A stretch of DNA of 64,000 bases, from assembly GCA_966211765.1 (NCBI GenBank), contig CBIHOV010000003.1, positions 124,001-188,000 on the forward strand. Reading direction: 5' to 3'. The position numbers and the translations under genes are program-made. Under the pieces are notes generated by a model. It saw only the letters and a program-made list of their open reading frames with translations, was not told the DNA's origin and made no database searches. Source of the DNA: Paraflavitalea sp966211765. GTDB taxonomy: Bacteria; Bacteroidota; Bacteroidia; Chitinophagales; Chitinophagaceae. The stretch's first letter is position 1. Each line of letters opens with the position of its first letter. Of the stretch, positions 31,522 to 40,086 are shown in pieces.

Positions 31522-32088
31522 TTACAATTTAACCTGTTGTCTTAATTGAAGTATTGCTGCCCTGATCCTCGTTTTTACAGTCCCCAGGGGAATGTTCAGC
31601 ATTCCTGCTATTTCTTCCTGGGTATAACCCTGAAAATAGGACAACTCTACGAGTACTTTGTAATCTTCTTTTAAATGTTGAATGATCTTACGCAAGCCCA
31701 GCTCCTCACCGGGATACGGGGCGCTATCCCGTAATAAAGTATATTCTTCGGTTAATGAATTGTTGCGCTTGCTGTTTTTCCAATCCCTGCTGCGTAAGGT
31801 ATCAATGGCGGTAGTACGTGCAATGTTGTACATCCAGGTGAAGAGCCTGCCTTTGGCCGGATCGTAGTGTTCTATTTGGCGCCAGACCTTCACAAAAACT
31901 TCCTGCAACACGTCGCCGGAGACCTCTCCATCCTGCAGGATACCGAAGATAACGCCATTAAGAGTAGCTGAATAATTATCATATAAGTAACTGAAAGCCG
32001 TCTGTGCGCGCTGTTTCAGTAAACTAACCAGTTCCTGCTCAGTATATGTAGGTGATCCTTTCAAAAGCGATGAGTAAATCAGGTGCAT
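31522..32088 (-). CDS. ECF RNA polymerase sigma factor (SigK-like)
   Basis: 188 residues: sigma region 2 (AFSYLYDNYSATLNGVIFGI, DVLQEVFVKVWRQIEHYDP, RLFTWMYNIARTTAIDTLR) and region 4 (YFQGYTQEEIAGMLNIPLGTVKTRIRAAILQLR) are complete. It directs RNA polymerase to a small regulon and is controlled by the adjacent anti-sigma factor. Regulon members cannot be assigned; the lipoprotein gene that starts at 32286 is divergent and a possible target. Confidence 0.95.
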   Translation of the reverse strand: MHLIYSSLLKGSPTYTEQELVSLLKQRAQTAFSYLYDNYSATLNGVIFGILQDGEVSGDVLQEVFVKVWRQIEHYDPAKGRLFTWMYNIARTTAIDTLRSRDWKNSKRNNSLTEEYTLLRDSAPYPGEELGLRKIIQHLKEDYKVLVELSYFQGYTQEEIAGMLNIPLGTVKTRIRAAILQLRQQVKL

Positions 32089-32209
32089 AATATATACGGA
32101 ATGGAGGGAAAAATAGTTTTGCCGAAGGTGTAGGGAAGTCGAAACGTCCGGAAGCCGGGTGGTTCAAGGATAATAATAAGGAAGATGGGGGGCATACATC
32201 TTGATTATG

Positions 32210-32217
32210 TATATTTG
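32210..32217 (+). promoter_or_regulatory. Bacteroidota -7 box (TATATTTG)
   Basis: TATATTTG fits TAnnTTTG; it lies 68 bases upstream of the lipoprotein ATG at 32286. Confidence 0.45.
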
Positions 32218-32285
32218 TTCTATCTTATATAGCAAGCCATTACCCCGGGCACTCTAAGCTGTTTAAACATTCAAACTCAAACATT

Positions 32286-32942
32286 ATGCAGCTGAAACAT
32301 TACTTTAACCAGGGATTACTGTTACTACTGTTATCGCTTTTATTTGCTTGTGGGTCCAATACCCGGATAACGGGCTCCTGGATCGACCCTGAGGTAAAGG
32401 GGCATGCCAAAGAAAACGCCAGTGTTTTCTTAGCTTCCCTCAGCCGTAATATGGAAGTGCGTACCAAGCTGGAAAACGCATTGGCAGCAGAGGCCGCGGC
32501 ACGCAATATCAAGGCGGTAAAAAGTACCGCATTCTTCTCCCCCTCTTTTTATGACAAACTTCCCCCAAGGGAAGAAATGCTGGATAAGATCAAACAAGCG
32601 GGCGTAGATGCCATCCTCACGGTATCACTTATCAATAAGGAAAGCGAAACGCGCTATGTGCCCGGCAATAACCGGTATTATGCGCCCTACCCTTACTACC
32701 GGTGGTATGGCGGGTTTTACAGTTATACCAATTACTGGTATCCTAATATGTGGGACGCCGGCTATTATACGACTGACAAAACCTATTTCATGGAAACGAA
32801 CCTCTATGATGCTTCCACCGAAAAACTGATCTGGAGTGCCCAATCGGAAACGGTGAACCCTGGCAGCATCGACAATTTTGTACGTGATTATCCCAAAAAA
32901 CTGGTTGCCCAACTGGTAAAGGACGGGCTGTTGAAAAAATAG
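32286..32942 (+). CDS. Tyr-rich lipoprotein of unknown function
   Basis: 218 residues with a lipoprotein signal (LLLLLLSLLFACGSNT, Cys about 22). The mature region starts ITGSWIDPEVKGH and contains VDAILTVSLINKESETRYV, a Tyr/Trp-rich stretch (YYAPYPYYRWYGGFYSYTNYW), then ETNLYDASTEKLIWSAQSET. The beta-strand DAILTVSL and the late TEKLIWSAQ resemble DUF4136-type lipoproteins, but I am not sure of the family. Probably periplasmic or outer-membrane anchored. Confidence 0.7.
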   Translation: MQLKHYFNQGLLLLLLSLLFACGSNTRITGSWIDPEVKGHAKENASVFLASLSRNMEVRTKLENALAAEAAARNIKAVKSTAFFSPSFYDKLPPREEMLDKIKQAGVDAILTVSLINKESETRYVPGNNRYYAPYPYYRWYGGFYSYTNYWYPNMWDAGYYTTDKTYFMETNLYDASTEKLIWSAQSETVNPGSIDNFVRDYPKKLVAQLVKDGLLKK

Positions 32943-33068
32943 CTGGTTTGGAAAACCTGGTAAGCCCGGATTGGAAGACGATTTTAGACCGTTGGCAGAT
33001 CGGATAGCCCCTCCCCTCGCGTACATGCTAATATTGGTAACCATTCTTAACCGATTTACCATTTTACT

Positions 33069-34343
33069 ATGCGCCACATCTTCTTTATCCTCCTGATCTG
33101 TAGCCTGAACCTCGCTGCCCAATGCCAGACAAACATCTACCAGGCCGACCTGGATGCTTTGTATGGCCTGTTGAAAAAGACACCCTCCTACAAGGACCAG
33201 ATAAAGGGAGATAAAGAGCCCGCCTATGAGGCCTTATACCAATCCTTGCGATGGGATACGCTACACACTGACAATGGCTTTGACAACTACTATAAGCTGG
33301 TGAAGTTATTTTTGCCCCTGCGTGACAATCATTTGGGCTTTGTTCAATATCCGCTCAACATATTGGAAGCGCCGGAATACACGCGTGCTGAGGCAGTGAA
33401 GCAATACCGGCAAAGCGCTTTCTTCAACAACTATCCGGCTACAACCATCAACGGGGATTCCTTACAACAAGTGCTTGCCCGCAAAGCCACGGATTCGGTG
33501 GAAGGCATTTATTATTATGACAGCTTGCTTACAGTGGGTGTGTACAGGGCTGACAAGGGAACCTTAACAGGGGTTGTATTGCACACTACCCTGCCGCAAT
33601 GGGAGAAAGGGCAAATAGCGATGCAGCTTTATGAATATGCACCGCATTGCTACCGGGCTGTGTATGGCCATCCTCTGCAGAAGAACCTTATTTTTTACAG
33701 CAATGAAAAATTCAGGAACCATTCACTGATCAATTCTACGTTCTATGCTTCAGTAACAGAAACCGTGTATAAGAAGATCCGGAACGAAACGGACTATAGC
33801 AATATCCCGGTCAGGGAACCGGCTTTTCAATTCAGCAGGATTAGCCCCGTCATTCAATATATGCGCCTGGGCAACTTTTCGGCCAGGACCAATGACATGA
33901 AGGTATCGCAGGCTTTTTATGACAGGATAAAGGATTCATTGACGGCACCCCATCTAATCATTGATGTGAGGAACAATACCGGCGGGGCCGCTAAGGTGTC
34001 CTACAAGTTCTTTGCACTGATCAAAAAATATGCTAGCAAAGGCAAGGCCTACCTGCTGATGAACAATGCGACCATGAGCCAGGGCGAAATATTTACGCTC
34101 CAGTTGAAAAATCTTACCACTATCAGCACTTATGGGCAAACCACCATGGGCACCATTAGCTATGGCGTAAACTATGGCGGCATGGCTAAACTGCCCAGCG
34201 GTCAATATGGTACAGTAATGACGGATATGCATGATAATGCGCAATACCTGGCATATGAAAACCACGGAGTGACGCCAGATCATATATTGAACAACCAATC
34301 TGATTGGGTAAAGCAGGTAGTAAAGATGATCGAGCCGCAGTAG
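33069..34343 (+). CDS. S41-type (tail-specific) peptidase-like secreted protein
   Basis: 424 residues with a signal peptide (FFILLICSLNLAAQCQ). The C-terminal half has the S41 core: LIIDVRNNTGGAAKVSYKFF, AYLLMNNATMSQGEIFTLQL (nucleophile Ser followed by the GE/AE pair) and TIGTTTMGTISYG-like TYGQTTMGTISYG. Usual members read TASAAE at the nucleophile; here it is TMSQGE, so activity is likely but not certain. No PDZ domain is obvious. Probable periplasmic peptidase; substrate unknown. Confidence 0.78.
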   Translation: MRHIFFILLICSLNLAAQCQTNIYQADLDALYGLLKKTPSYKDQIKGDKEPAYEALYQSLRWDTLHTDNGFDNYYKLVKLFLPLRDNHLGFVQYPLNILEAPEYTRAEAVKQYRQSAFFNNYPATTINGDSLQQVLARKATDSVEGIYYYDSLLTVGVYRADKGTLTGVVLHTTLPQWEKGQIAMQLYEYAPHCYRAVYGHPLQKNLIFYSNEKFRNHSLINSTFYASVTETVYKKIRNETDYSNIPVREPAFQFSRISPVIQYMRLGNFSARTNDMKVSQAFYDRIKDSLTAPHLIIDVRNNTGGAAKVSYKFFALIKKYASKGKAYLLMNNATMSQGEIFTLQLKNLTTISTYGQTTMGTISYGVNYGGMAKLPSGQYGTVMTDMHDNAQYLAYENHGVTPDHILNNQSDWVKQVVKMIEPQ

Positions 34344-34442
34344 TTATCTGGCAGGTTTGTCGATATGGAACCTTCGTTTGTAGATCGGTTTGCCTGCCCT
34401 GGGCTACCAACGCTAATTTGGCCGGAAATAACCCATTCATTT

Positions 34443-35999
34443 ATGAGCACGGCCCTATTACGATCATTCGTTCTGTTATTGGCAATCCAGTTTTATTCCC
34501 AACAAAGCTTCTCACAATCGGACCAGGCTGGTATTGATCATTATTTTAACGAGGTACAGGAACTAAAACAGCTCAATGGCAATATCCTGCTGGCCAATCA
34601 GGGTACCCAGGTTTACCAACGATCCTTCGGATATGCTGATATACCGGCACAACAATCCAATACTGCAGAAACCCGCTATAATCTGGCCTCTGTTTCCAAG
34701 ATATTTACAGCCACGGCAATCCTGCAGCTGAAGGAAAAAGGCAAATTATCTCTGGAAGATGCCGTCATAACAAGGCTGCCAGATTTTCCTTATCCGGATA
34801 TAACGATCAGACAACTGCTCACGCATACATCTGGCATTGCTGATCTCGAATTGTTTGAGGACCTTATCAGGAAATATCCCGATACAGTAATTACGAATCA
34901 AAACATTATTCCTGAACTAAAAAACTGGAAGCGGGGCTTGTATTTTAAACCGGGTGAAAAGTTTCAGTACTGCAATACGGAATATAGCCTTCTGGCCATG
35001 GTGGTGGAAAAAGTATCCGGACTTGCCTTCCGGGATTACCTCAGGAAATATCTATTTCAGCCAGCAGGCATGCGTGAAACCTATTCAAAGGAGAATTATG
35101 CTATTAGCGGCCAGGCAGCGCCACCGGAAGCAACCATGCATATCAAAAAGCACCCCTTTTATGATGCGACCTTTGTATCGGTTGATTCTGTACGCCAATA
35201 CAAGTACACGCATTATAATTGCGGCGGACTGACGGGGCAAAGCAATATCATCACCACCACGAAAGACCTGCTGCTCTTTGACAAGGCCTATTTTAGTGGC
35301 AAACTACTGAAGCAGGGCACGATCGAAGAAGCCATTACTCCTATGAAATTGAATAATGGTGCTATATTTTATAGTCCTTACATGGATACTATGCATGGGG
35401 AGGGGAAAATGAGTTATGGATTGGGCTGGGAAATTTTTGACCAACCGAAGTATGGCCGATCTGTGGGTCATGGTGGGTTTAAATTTGGTCTGGCAACCTT
35501 TTATTGCAGGAACCTGGTGAAGAAACAAACGATCATCATTTTTGACAATGCGCCCAACAGTGAGTTTGGCAGGATCATCGCGTCATCCCTGGCACTTTTG
35601 AATGGAGAAAAACCAATTGAGTTAAGAAACGAAAAATCGCTGGTGAGCTTGTACGGAACGCAATTGGTAAAATATGGGATTGATGAAGCCATCGCGCATT
35701 TCAATGCCTGCAAAGCAGACACGAGCCAATATTATTTAAGCGAATGGGAAATGAATGAACTGGGCTATGACCTGTTCTATAAATCGAATTTTGATGGCCA
35801 TAAGGCCCTGGCGCTGGAAACCTTTAAAGTAGCCACACTGGTATTTCCGGATAGTTTTAATACCTATGACAGCTATGGGCAATTATTGAAAGATGCAGGT
35901 AAAAAGGCAGCAGCGATCCTGATGTACCAGAAATCAATTTCACTGAATCCAAATAATGAAGACGGGAAAAGAATGCTGAAACAATTATCAGAGAATTGA
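34443..35999 (+). CDS. Class C beta-lactamase-like serine hydrolase with C-terminal TPR-like helices
   Basis: 518 residues with a signal peptide (RSFVLLLAIQFYSQQSFSQ). Penicillin-binding fold motifs: SxxK in LASVSKIFTA, YxN in FQYCNTEYSLLAMVV and the third motif HGG in SVGHGGFKFG. These enzymes act as D-aminopeptidases, esterases or lactamases. After the hydrolase domain, residues 430-518 (ALETFKVATLVFPDSFNTYDSY, AAILMYQKSISLNPNNEDGK) look like tetratricopeptide helices. ATG 34443 was chosen at the signal peptide; the frame from 34365 adds an unlikely leader. Confidence 0.88.
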   Translation: MSTALLRSFVLLLAIQFYSQQSFSQSDQAGIDHYFNEVQELKQLNGNILLANQGTQVYQRSFGYADIPAQQSNTAETRYNLASVSKIFTATAILQLKEKGKLSLEDAVITRLPDFPYPDITIRQLLTHTSGIADLELFEDLIRKYPDTVITNQNIIPELKNWKRGLYFKPGEKFQYCNTEYSLLAMVVEKVSGLAFRDYLRKYLFQPAGMRETYSKENYAISGQAAPPEATMHIKKHPFYDATFVSVDSVRQYKYTHYNCGGLTGQSNIITTTKDLLLFDKAYFSGKLLKQGTIEEAITPMKLNNGAIFYSPYMDTMHGEGKMSYGLGWEIFDQPKYGRSVGHGGFKFGLATFYCRNLVKKQTIIIFDNAPNSEFGRIIASSLALLNGEKPIELRNEKSLVSLYGTQLVKYGIDEAIAHFNACKADTSQYYLSEWEMNELGYDLFYKSNFDGHKALALETFKVATLVFPDSFNTYDSYGQLLKDAGKKAAAILMYQKSISLNPNNEDGKRMLKQLSEN

Positions 36000-36006
36000 A
36001 AAACCT

Positions 36007-36014
36007 TACCTTCG
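36007..36014 (+). promoter_or_regulatory. -7-like box (TACCTTCG)
   Basis: TACCTTCG is the TTCG variant of TAnnTTTG; it ends 18 bases before the phnA start. Confidence 0.4.
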
Positions 36015-36032
36015 CCCCCATTTTAATAAAAT

Positions 36033-36617
36033 ATGAAACAGGACGATATTCTGCAGCAAAGAAGTGGGGGCAAATGTGAACTATGTGGGGCAACAGGTGC
36101 ATTGAAAGCATACGAAGTACCTCCTTCCATCAGCAATAGCCTTGACCAGGTAATATTGATCTGCCCTAAATGCCAGGCGCAAATAGACAAAAAAGAGGAA
36201 CTGGACAGCAGTCACTGGAAGTGCCTGAGTGAATCTATGTGGAGCGAAGTACAAGGTGTGCAGGTAATGGCCTGGCGGATGCTGAACCGGCTAAGGCAGG
36301 AAAGCTGGGCTTTGGACAGCCTGGAAATGATGTATTTTGATGAACCTACCCTGGCATGGGCAAAAGCTACGGGCGATCATGAAAATGATGCGACTGTGGA
36401 CTTGCACAAAGACAGCAATGGCAATGTGCTGCAAACAGGCGATACAATAGTGCTGATCAAATCACTGGATGTGAAAGGTTCTACCCTTAATGCCAAAATG
36501 GGTACGGTAGTAAAGAATATCCGGCTGGTACCAGAAAATACAGAACAAATTGAAGGTAAAATAGAAGGCCAGCTAATTGTGATACTGACCAAATACGTAA
36601 GAAAGCAAAACGACTAA
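36033..36617 (+). CDS. phnA: PhnA-family zinc-ribbon protein
   Basis: 194 residues. The N-terminal zinc ribbon has C15-x2-C18 and C44-x2-C47 (GGKCELCGA, ILICPKCQA), and the C-terminal PhnA domain reads DLHKDSNGNVLQTGDTIVLIKSLDVKGST...KMGTVVKNIRL. The name comes from a phosphonate-linked locus in E. coli, but the family is not required for phosphonate use, and the in vivo role is unsettled. It is cytoplasmic and stands alone, convergent with a membrane protein gene. Confidence 0.9.
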   Translation: MKQDDILQQRSGGKCELCGATGALKAYEVPPSISNSLDQVILICPKCQAQIDKKEELDSSHWKCLSESMWSEVQGVQVMAWRMLNRLRQESWALDSLEMMYFDEPTLAWAKATGDHENDATVDLHKDSNGNVLQTGDTIVLIKSLDVKGSTLNAKMGTVVKNIRLVPENTEQIEGKIEGQLIVILTKYVRKQND

Positions 36618-36632
36618 GCTCCTCTATTATTA

Positions 36633-37322
36633 TCAGACTGTGGATTTCCTGTATTTCTTTTCGACCAGGTATAGGGCAATCAAAAAACACAGGGTCAATA
36701 GTTGAGAGAAGGCATCATAAGATGCCGCCAGCGGATCGCCATTCCTGGTATGTGTAAAAATTGCTCCCAACATCACGAGCAGGAGTACGATGGCAGATGG
36801 CAATCCCGTTCTTAATCTGGCATGGAATAGCAAGCCAATAGAAAAAAAGCACTCCACCATGATGATCACATAATTGAGGGAAGCCGGATAGCCCGACTGT
36901 ACGAAGAATTCTTCCATTTCCTTTAGGTTCCTCGACTTACCGATGGTGACCATACAAAAGAAGGAAATACACATTATGGTGGCGGCCCATATGGTGGTTT
37001 TAATGATCCTCGCAGCCATTCTCCTGAAAGGGGCAGACAAATTGGTATCTTTTGTTACTGACCGGATCAATAAAACAGTAAGCCAGGCCACCAGGAAAAA
37101 CAGGGCCGCTTTACCCCAGTTATAGACAAACATCAAGGCATTTTTAGTAAGGACGGTCTCGGCAGTGGCCCAAATAGCCAGCAAACGGCAGACGCCTATC
37201 AGCAGGGAAAGCCAAAGTGCTGTGGCTGCCAGTCTATACTTAACAACCCAAACATCGATCTTTGGAATAATAGCAACGAGAATCCCTAAGCAAGCACATA
37301 GCATGGCTATCTGGAAGTACAT
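36633..37322 (-). CDS. Membrane protein with about seven helices, unknown function
   Basis: 229 residues, mostly hydrophobic: YFQIAMLCACLGILVAII, RLAATALWLSLLIGVCRLLAIW, ALFFLVAWLTVLLI, IIKTTIWAATIMCISFFCMV, LNYVIIMVECFFSIGLLF, AIVLLLVMLGAIFTHT and LLTLCFLIALYLVEKKY. Part of the second half (GLLFHARLRTGLPSAIVLLLVMLGAIFTH) resembles DoxX-like proteins. No catalytic motif is visible and I cannot give a role. Confidence 0.65.
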   Translation of the reverse strand: MYFQIAMLCACLGILVAIIPKIDVWVVKYRLAATALWLSLLIGVCRLLAIWATAETVLTKNALMFVYNWGKAALFFLVAWLTVLLIRSVTKDTNLSAPFRRMAARIIKTTIWAATIMCISFFCMVTIGKSRNLKEMEEFFVQSGYPASLNYVIIMVECFFSIGLLFHARLRTGLPSAIVLLLVMLGAIFTHTRNGDPLAASYDAFSQLLTLCFLIALYLVEKKYRKSTV

Positions 37323-37456
37323 GGTTGAGGCGTTTAGGTGGTTGGGGTCTGTTTAGCATCATTAATGTACTGATTTTTTCGCCGGGAATGAATCTTTTAT
37401 TTGTAGGGAACACCTTTTCACATATCGATTTCCCCTATATCATTACTCTTAAAAAG

Positions 37457-37469
37457 CCCCCTTTGGGGG
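37457..37469. repeat. GC hairpin in the leader of the Gly/Ser lipoprotein gene
   Basis: CCCCC-TTT-GGGGG with A-rich sequence before and TATTTTA after. It could be a terminator for either strand or a leader hairpin; no minus-strand gene needs it. Confidence 0.35.
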
Positions 37470-37521
37470 TATTTTACCCGCTAACAGTTGTCCCTATTTT
37501 GAGGGCCTAAATACCCTTTAA

Positions 37522-38331
37522 ATGAAGACAACCTCTACAGCGCTTTGCCTTCTCAAAGCGTTCTTTTTTTGCAGCTTATTGTTATCGCTCAACGCCTGTA
37601 CGAAAGATATGGACGAAGAAGAGGACGATAATGGCAGTGGTAGCGGCAGCGGCGGTGGCAGCACCACGGGCAATTACTGGCAACGTAATGATGGCCAGGC
37701 TACAGCTTATATCAGTTTCTCCGGTACAGTGGCCAAGTCCTGCGCCAATGGCGTAGTGACAACGGGCACTTATAATGCCTCCGAGCCATCGATGACCTTT
37801 GTGATACAAGGCAATACTATTAAATTTCCCCTGAAGTTCAGTAACAACACCCTGTTGGTGGGTGTTCCTGAGCAGGCAGTTAATACCAACAATGCCACGC
37901 AATATGTGAAGAGTACAACTTTTCCCTGCAATGGCGGGAGCGGGTCTGGCAGCGGTAGTGGCAGCGGAAGCGGCGGAGGAAGTACGATACCCAAACGAGG
38001 TACTTTTAAAGTGCGTGTCTATAAACCTACGGGCGATTGCGCCAGTAATTCCAGCTGGGGGCAGGGCACCGCGTTTAATGGAACATTGAATGCAGAACTT
38101 TACAAAGCCGATGGCACATTCCAGAGTTATCAAAACTTTGTAAGCAATTATGGCCCCAGCAACAGCTCTTCCAATACCTACTGGGATTATACGACCAGCA
38201 ATTCGGCGGTGAAGCTAAACTGGGACCTGTTTCCCAACAAATCATCCTGGCCTACGCGTTGTTCTCAAAAGGGAACCTCTACCATCGATTATGATGGACA
38301 GGTGAAGCAGATCACGATCATGTTTCAATAA
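37522..38331 (+). CDS. Lipoprotein with two domains joined by Gly-Ser linkers
   Basis: 269 residues with a lipoprotein signal (FFCSLLLSLNACTKD, Cys about 26). An acidic stretch (DMDEEEDDNG) leads to a first Gly-Ser linker (about residues 40-50), a roughly 90-residue domain starting NYWQRNDGQATAYISF, a second longer Gly-Ser linker (about 142-154) and a second domain (GTFKVRVYKPTGDCASN ... GTSTIDYDGQVKQITIMF). Both domains look beta-rich. Linkers of this type separate domains of surface lipoproteins. Function unknown. Confidence 0.7.
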   Translation: MKTTSTALCLLKAFFFCSLLLSLNACTKDMDEEEDDNGSGSGSGGGSTTGNYWQRNDGQATAYISFSGTVAKSCANGVVTTGTYNASEPSMTFVIQGNTIKFPLKFSNNTLLVGVPEQAVNTNNATQYVKSTTFPCNGGSGSGSGSGSGSGGGSTIPKRGTFKVRVYKPTGDCASNSSWGQGTAFNGTLNAELYKADGTFQSYQNFVSNYGPSNSSSNTYWDYTTSNSAVKLNWDLFPNKSSWPTRCSQKGTSTIDYDGQVKQITIMFQ

Positions 38332-38371
38332 GAAAGCTGAGCGTCTTGAAATACAAGCTTTGATTTGAGAG

Positions 38372-38388
38372 CCGATTCCGCGAATCGG
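38372..38388. repeat. Palindrome CCGATTC-CGC-GAATCGG
   Basis: A perfect 7-bp stem with a 3-base loop, 41 bases after the lipoprotein stop. The remaining 38332-38727 holds the terminator at 38419-38451 and a promoter near 38617; nothing else is evident. Confidence 0.45.
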
Positions 38389-38418
38389 AACGAGTTTTGG
38401 TTCGATAATATATTTAAC

Positions 38419-38451
38419 AAAGGCTTTGGGTTGAAAGACCTAAAGCTTTTT
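38419..38451 (+). terminator. Intrinsic terminator after the Gly/Ser lipoprotein
   Basis: AAAGGCTTTGGGT pairs with ACCTAAAGCTTTT (12-13 bp with G-U pairs) around TGAAAG and runs into TTTTTGTCTTTT. Confidence 0.65.
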
Positions 38452-38592
38452 GTCTTTTGCAGATAGGACCATTTTTAACTAAACTTACTGGCAACCAGCG
38501 AACTATCATTCCCCGTCTTTGTTAATACTGCAGCAGGAAATGCCCTTTTCGGCGTATTTTTTCTGATTGCGTAAACTTGTTTTCCTAATACG

Positions 38593-38624
38593 GTTGATAA
38601 TGAGCTATCTGCGTCGTAATTTTG
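38593..38624 (+). promoter_or_regulatory. Promoter of the ferredoxin reductase-ferredoxin operon
   Basis: GTTG at 38593-38596, 20 bases, then TAATTTTG at 38617-38624: a near-consensus Bacteroidota -33/-7 pair. The leader would be about 100 bases. Confidence 0.5.
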
Positions 38625-38727
38625 CAACCTGTAAAAATCGACCATTATTACACCTTCCTACGAATGCTTGCACCTGTGAAAAGGGTAAACAACTCTCTTT
38701 TCCTTACATTAATGAGTATTATATATA

Positions 38728-39732
38728 ATGATTACAACTGATATCTGTATTATTGGCGCCGGTCCGGTAGGTTTATTTGCTGTTTTTGAAGCTGGTTTGT
38801 TGAAGATGCGTTGCCACCTGGTGGATGCATTACCCCAGGTAGGGGGTCAACTTTCAGAAATTTACCCTTATAAACCCATCTATGATATTCCCGGGGCACC
38901 GGAGATCAAGGCACAGGAACTGGTAGATAACCTGAAGAAACAGATCGCTCCCTTCAACCCTACTTTCAGCCTGGGCGAAAGGGTGGAAAGTATCGAAAGG
39001 CAGGAAGACAAATCTTTTATTGTTACTACTTCTGATGATACCAGGATCCATTGCAAGGTAATTACCATCGCCGGCGGACTGGGCTGTTTTGAGCCCCGCA
39101 AACCTGCGATCGAGCAATTGGAAGCTTTTGAAGGCAAGGGCGTCACCTATATGGTGAAAGACCCCGAACTGTTCAGGGACAAGGATATTGTACTGGCCGG
39201 GGGTGGCGACTCTGCCCTTGACTGGACGATCTTCTTATCCAATGTAGCCAAATCGGTAACGCTGGTTCACCGGAGTGATACATTCCGGGGTGCACCGGAT
39301 TCAGCCGAAAAGGTATTTCACCTGGCGGAAACAGGTAAGATCAACCTGGTACTGAAATCAAATATTGTAAAGATCAATGGCAATGGCAAACTGAATGAAG
39401 TGCTGATCGAAGGCAGTGACAAAACTGTAACTGCCATGGCTACGGATTACCTGATCCCGTTGTTTGGCCTTAGTCCCAAGCTGGGACCTATTGCGGATTG
39501 GGGACTTCAGATTGAAAAATCGGCCATCAGTGTTAACACGGTCGACTATTCTACCAATATTGAAGGCATTTATGCTATTGGAGATATCAATACTTACCCT
39601 GGCAAATTAAAGCTGATCCTTTGCGGATTCCATGAATCGGCGTTGATGGCGCATAGCGCTTTCAAGCACGTGTATCCAAACCAGCGATTGAGCTTTAAAT
39701 ACACCACGGTAAATGGGGTAAACGCATTTTAA
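38728..39732 (+). CDS. Ferredoxin/flavodoxin--NADP+ reductase (thioredoxin-reductase-like type)
   Basis: 334 residues with two dinucleotide folds: FAD-binding DICIIGAGPVGLFAVFEAG at residue 4 onward and NAD(P)-binding DIVLAGGGDSALDWTIFL near 155, plus the late FAD motif GIYAIGDINTYPGKLKLI. It lacks the redox CxxC of thioredoxin reductase, as expected for the TrxR-like FNR (YumC) class. It would move electrons between NADPH and the 2Fe-2S ferredoxin encoded 14 bases downstream, so the pair forms one electron-transfer unit. The final acceptor is unknown. Confidence 0.93.
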   Translation: MITTDICIIGAGPVGLFAVFEAGLLKMRCHLVDALPQVGGQLSEIYPYKPIYDIPGAPEIKAQELVDNLKKQIAPFNPTFSLGERVESIERQEDKSFIVTTSDDTRIHCKVITIAGGLGCFEPRKPAIEQLEAFEGKGVTYMVKDPELFRDKDIVLAGGGDSALDWTIFLSNVAKSVTLVHRSDTFRGAPDSAEKVFHLAETGKINLVLKSNIVKINGNGKLNEVLIEGSDKTVTAMATDYLIPLFGLSPKLGPIADWGLQIEKSAISVNTVDYSTNIEGIYAIGDINTYPGKLKLILCGFHESALMAHSAFKHVYPNQRLSFKYTTVNGVNAF

Positions 39733-39746
39733 AAGAAAGGAACAAG

Positions 39747-40079
39747 ATGATCAATATTACCGTACTCAACAAGGCAGGAGAAGAAAGACTGCTGGAAGTG
39801 CCTGAAGACATGGGGCTAAACCTGATGGAGATCCTTAAGGCCAATGAATACAATGTGCTGGCCACTTGTGGTGGCATGGCGATGTGTGGCACCTGCCATG
39901 TGCAGGTGTTGGAAGGCCAGGACAACCTGGGGGCGCATAGTGATGCCGAACTGGATATGCTGGATACCCTTCCGGATGCGGAGTCCAACAGCCGCCTTTC
40001 GTGCCAGTTGCAGATCAACGAAAACATGGATGGCGCTGTATTCAAACTGATGGCAGAAGAAGATATGGAAGTGGCCTAA
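39747..40079 (+). CDS. 2Fe-2S ferredoxin (adrenodoxin/putidaredoxin type)
   Basis: 110 residues. The cluster ligands are C41, C47, C50 and C86 (ATCGGMAMCGTCHVQV ... RLSCQLQ), spaced as in the vertebrate-type 2Fe-2S ferredoxins (Isc Fdx, adrenodoxin). The acidic C-terminal region (AELDMLDTLPDAE) is the partner-binding surface in relatives. It follows the reductase gene directly and is its likely redox partner. Convergent with the giant cargo gene, with 7 bases between stops. Confidence 0.94.
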   Translation: MINITVLNKAGEERLLEVPEDMGLNLMEILKANEYNVLATCGGMAMCGTCHVQVLEGQDNLGAHSDAELDMLDTLPDAESNSRLSCQLQINENMDGAVFKLMAEEDMEVA

Positions 40080-40086
40080 GGGCGCC

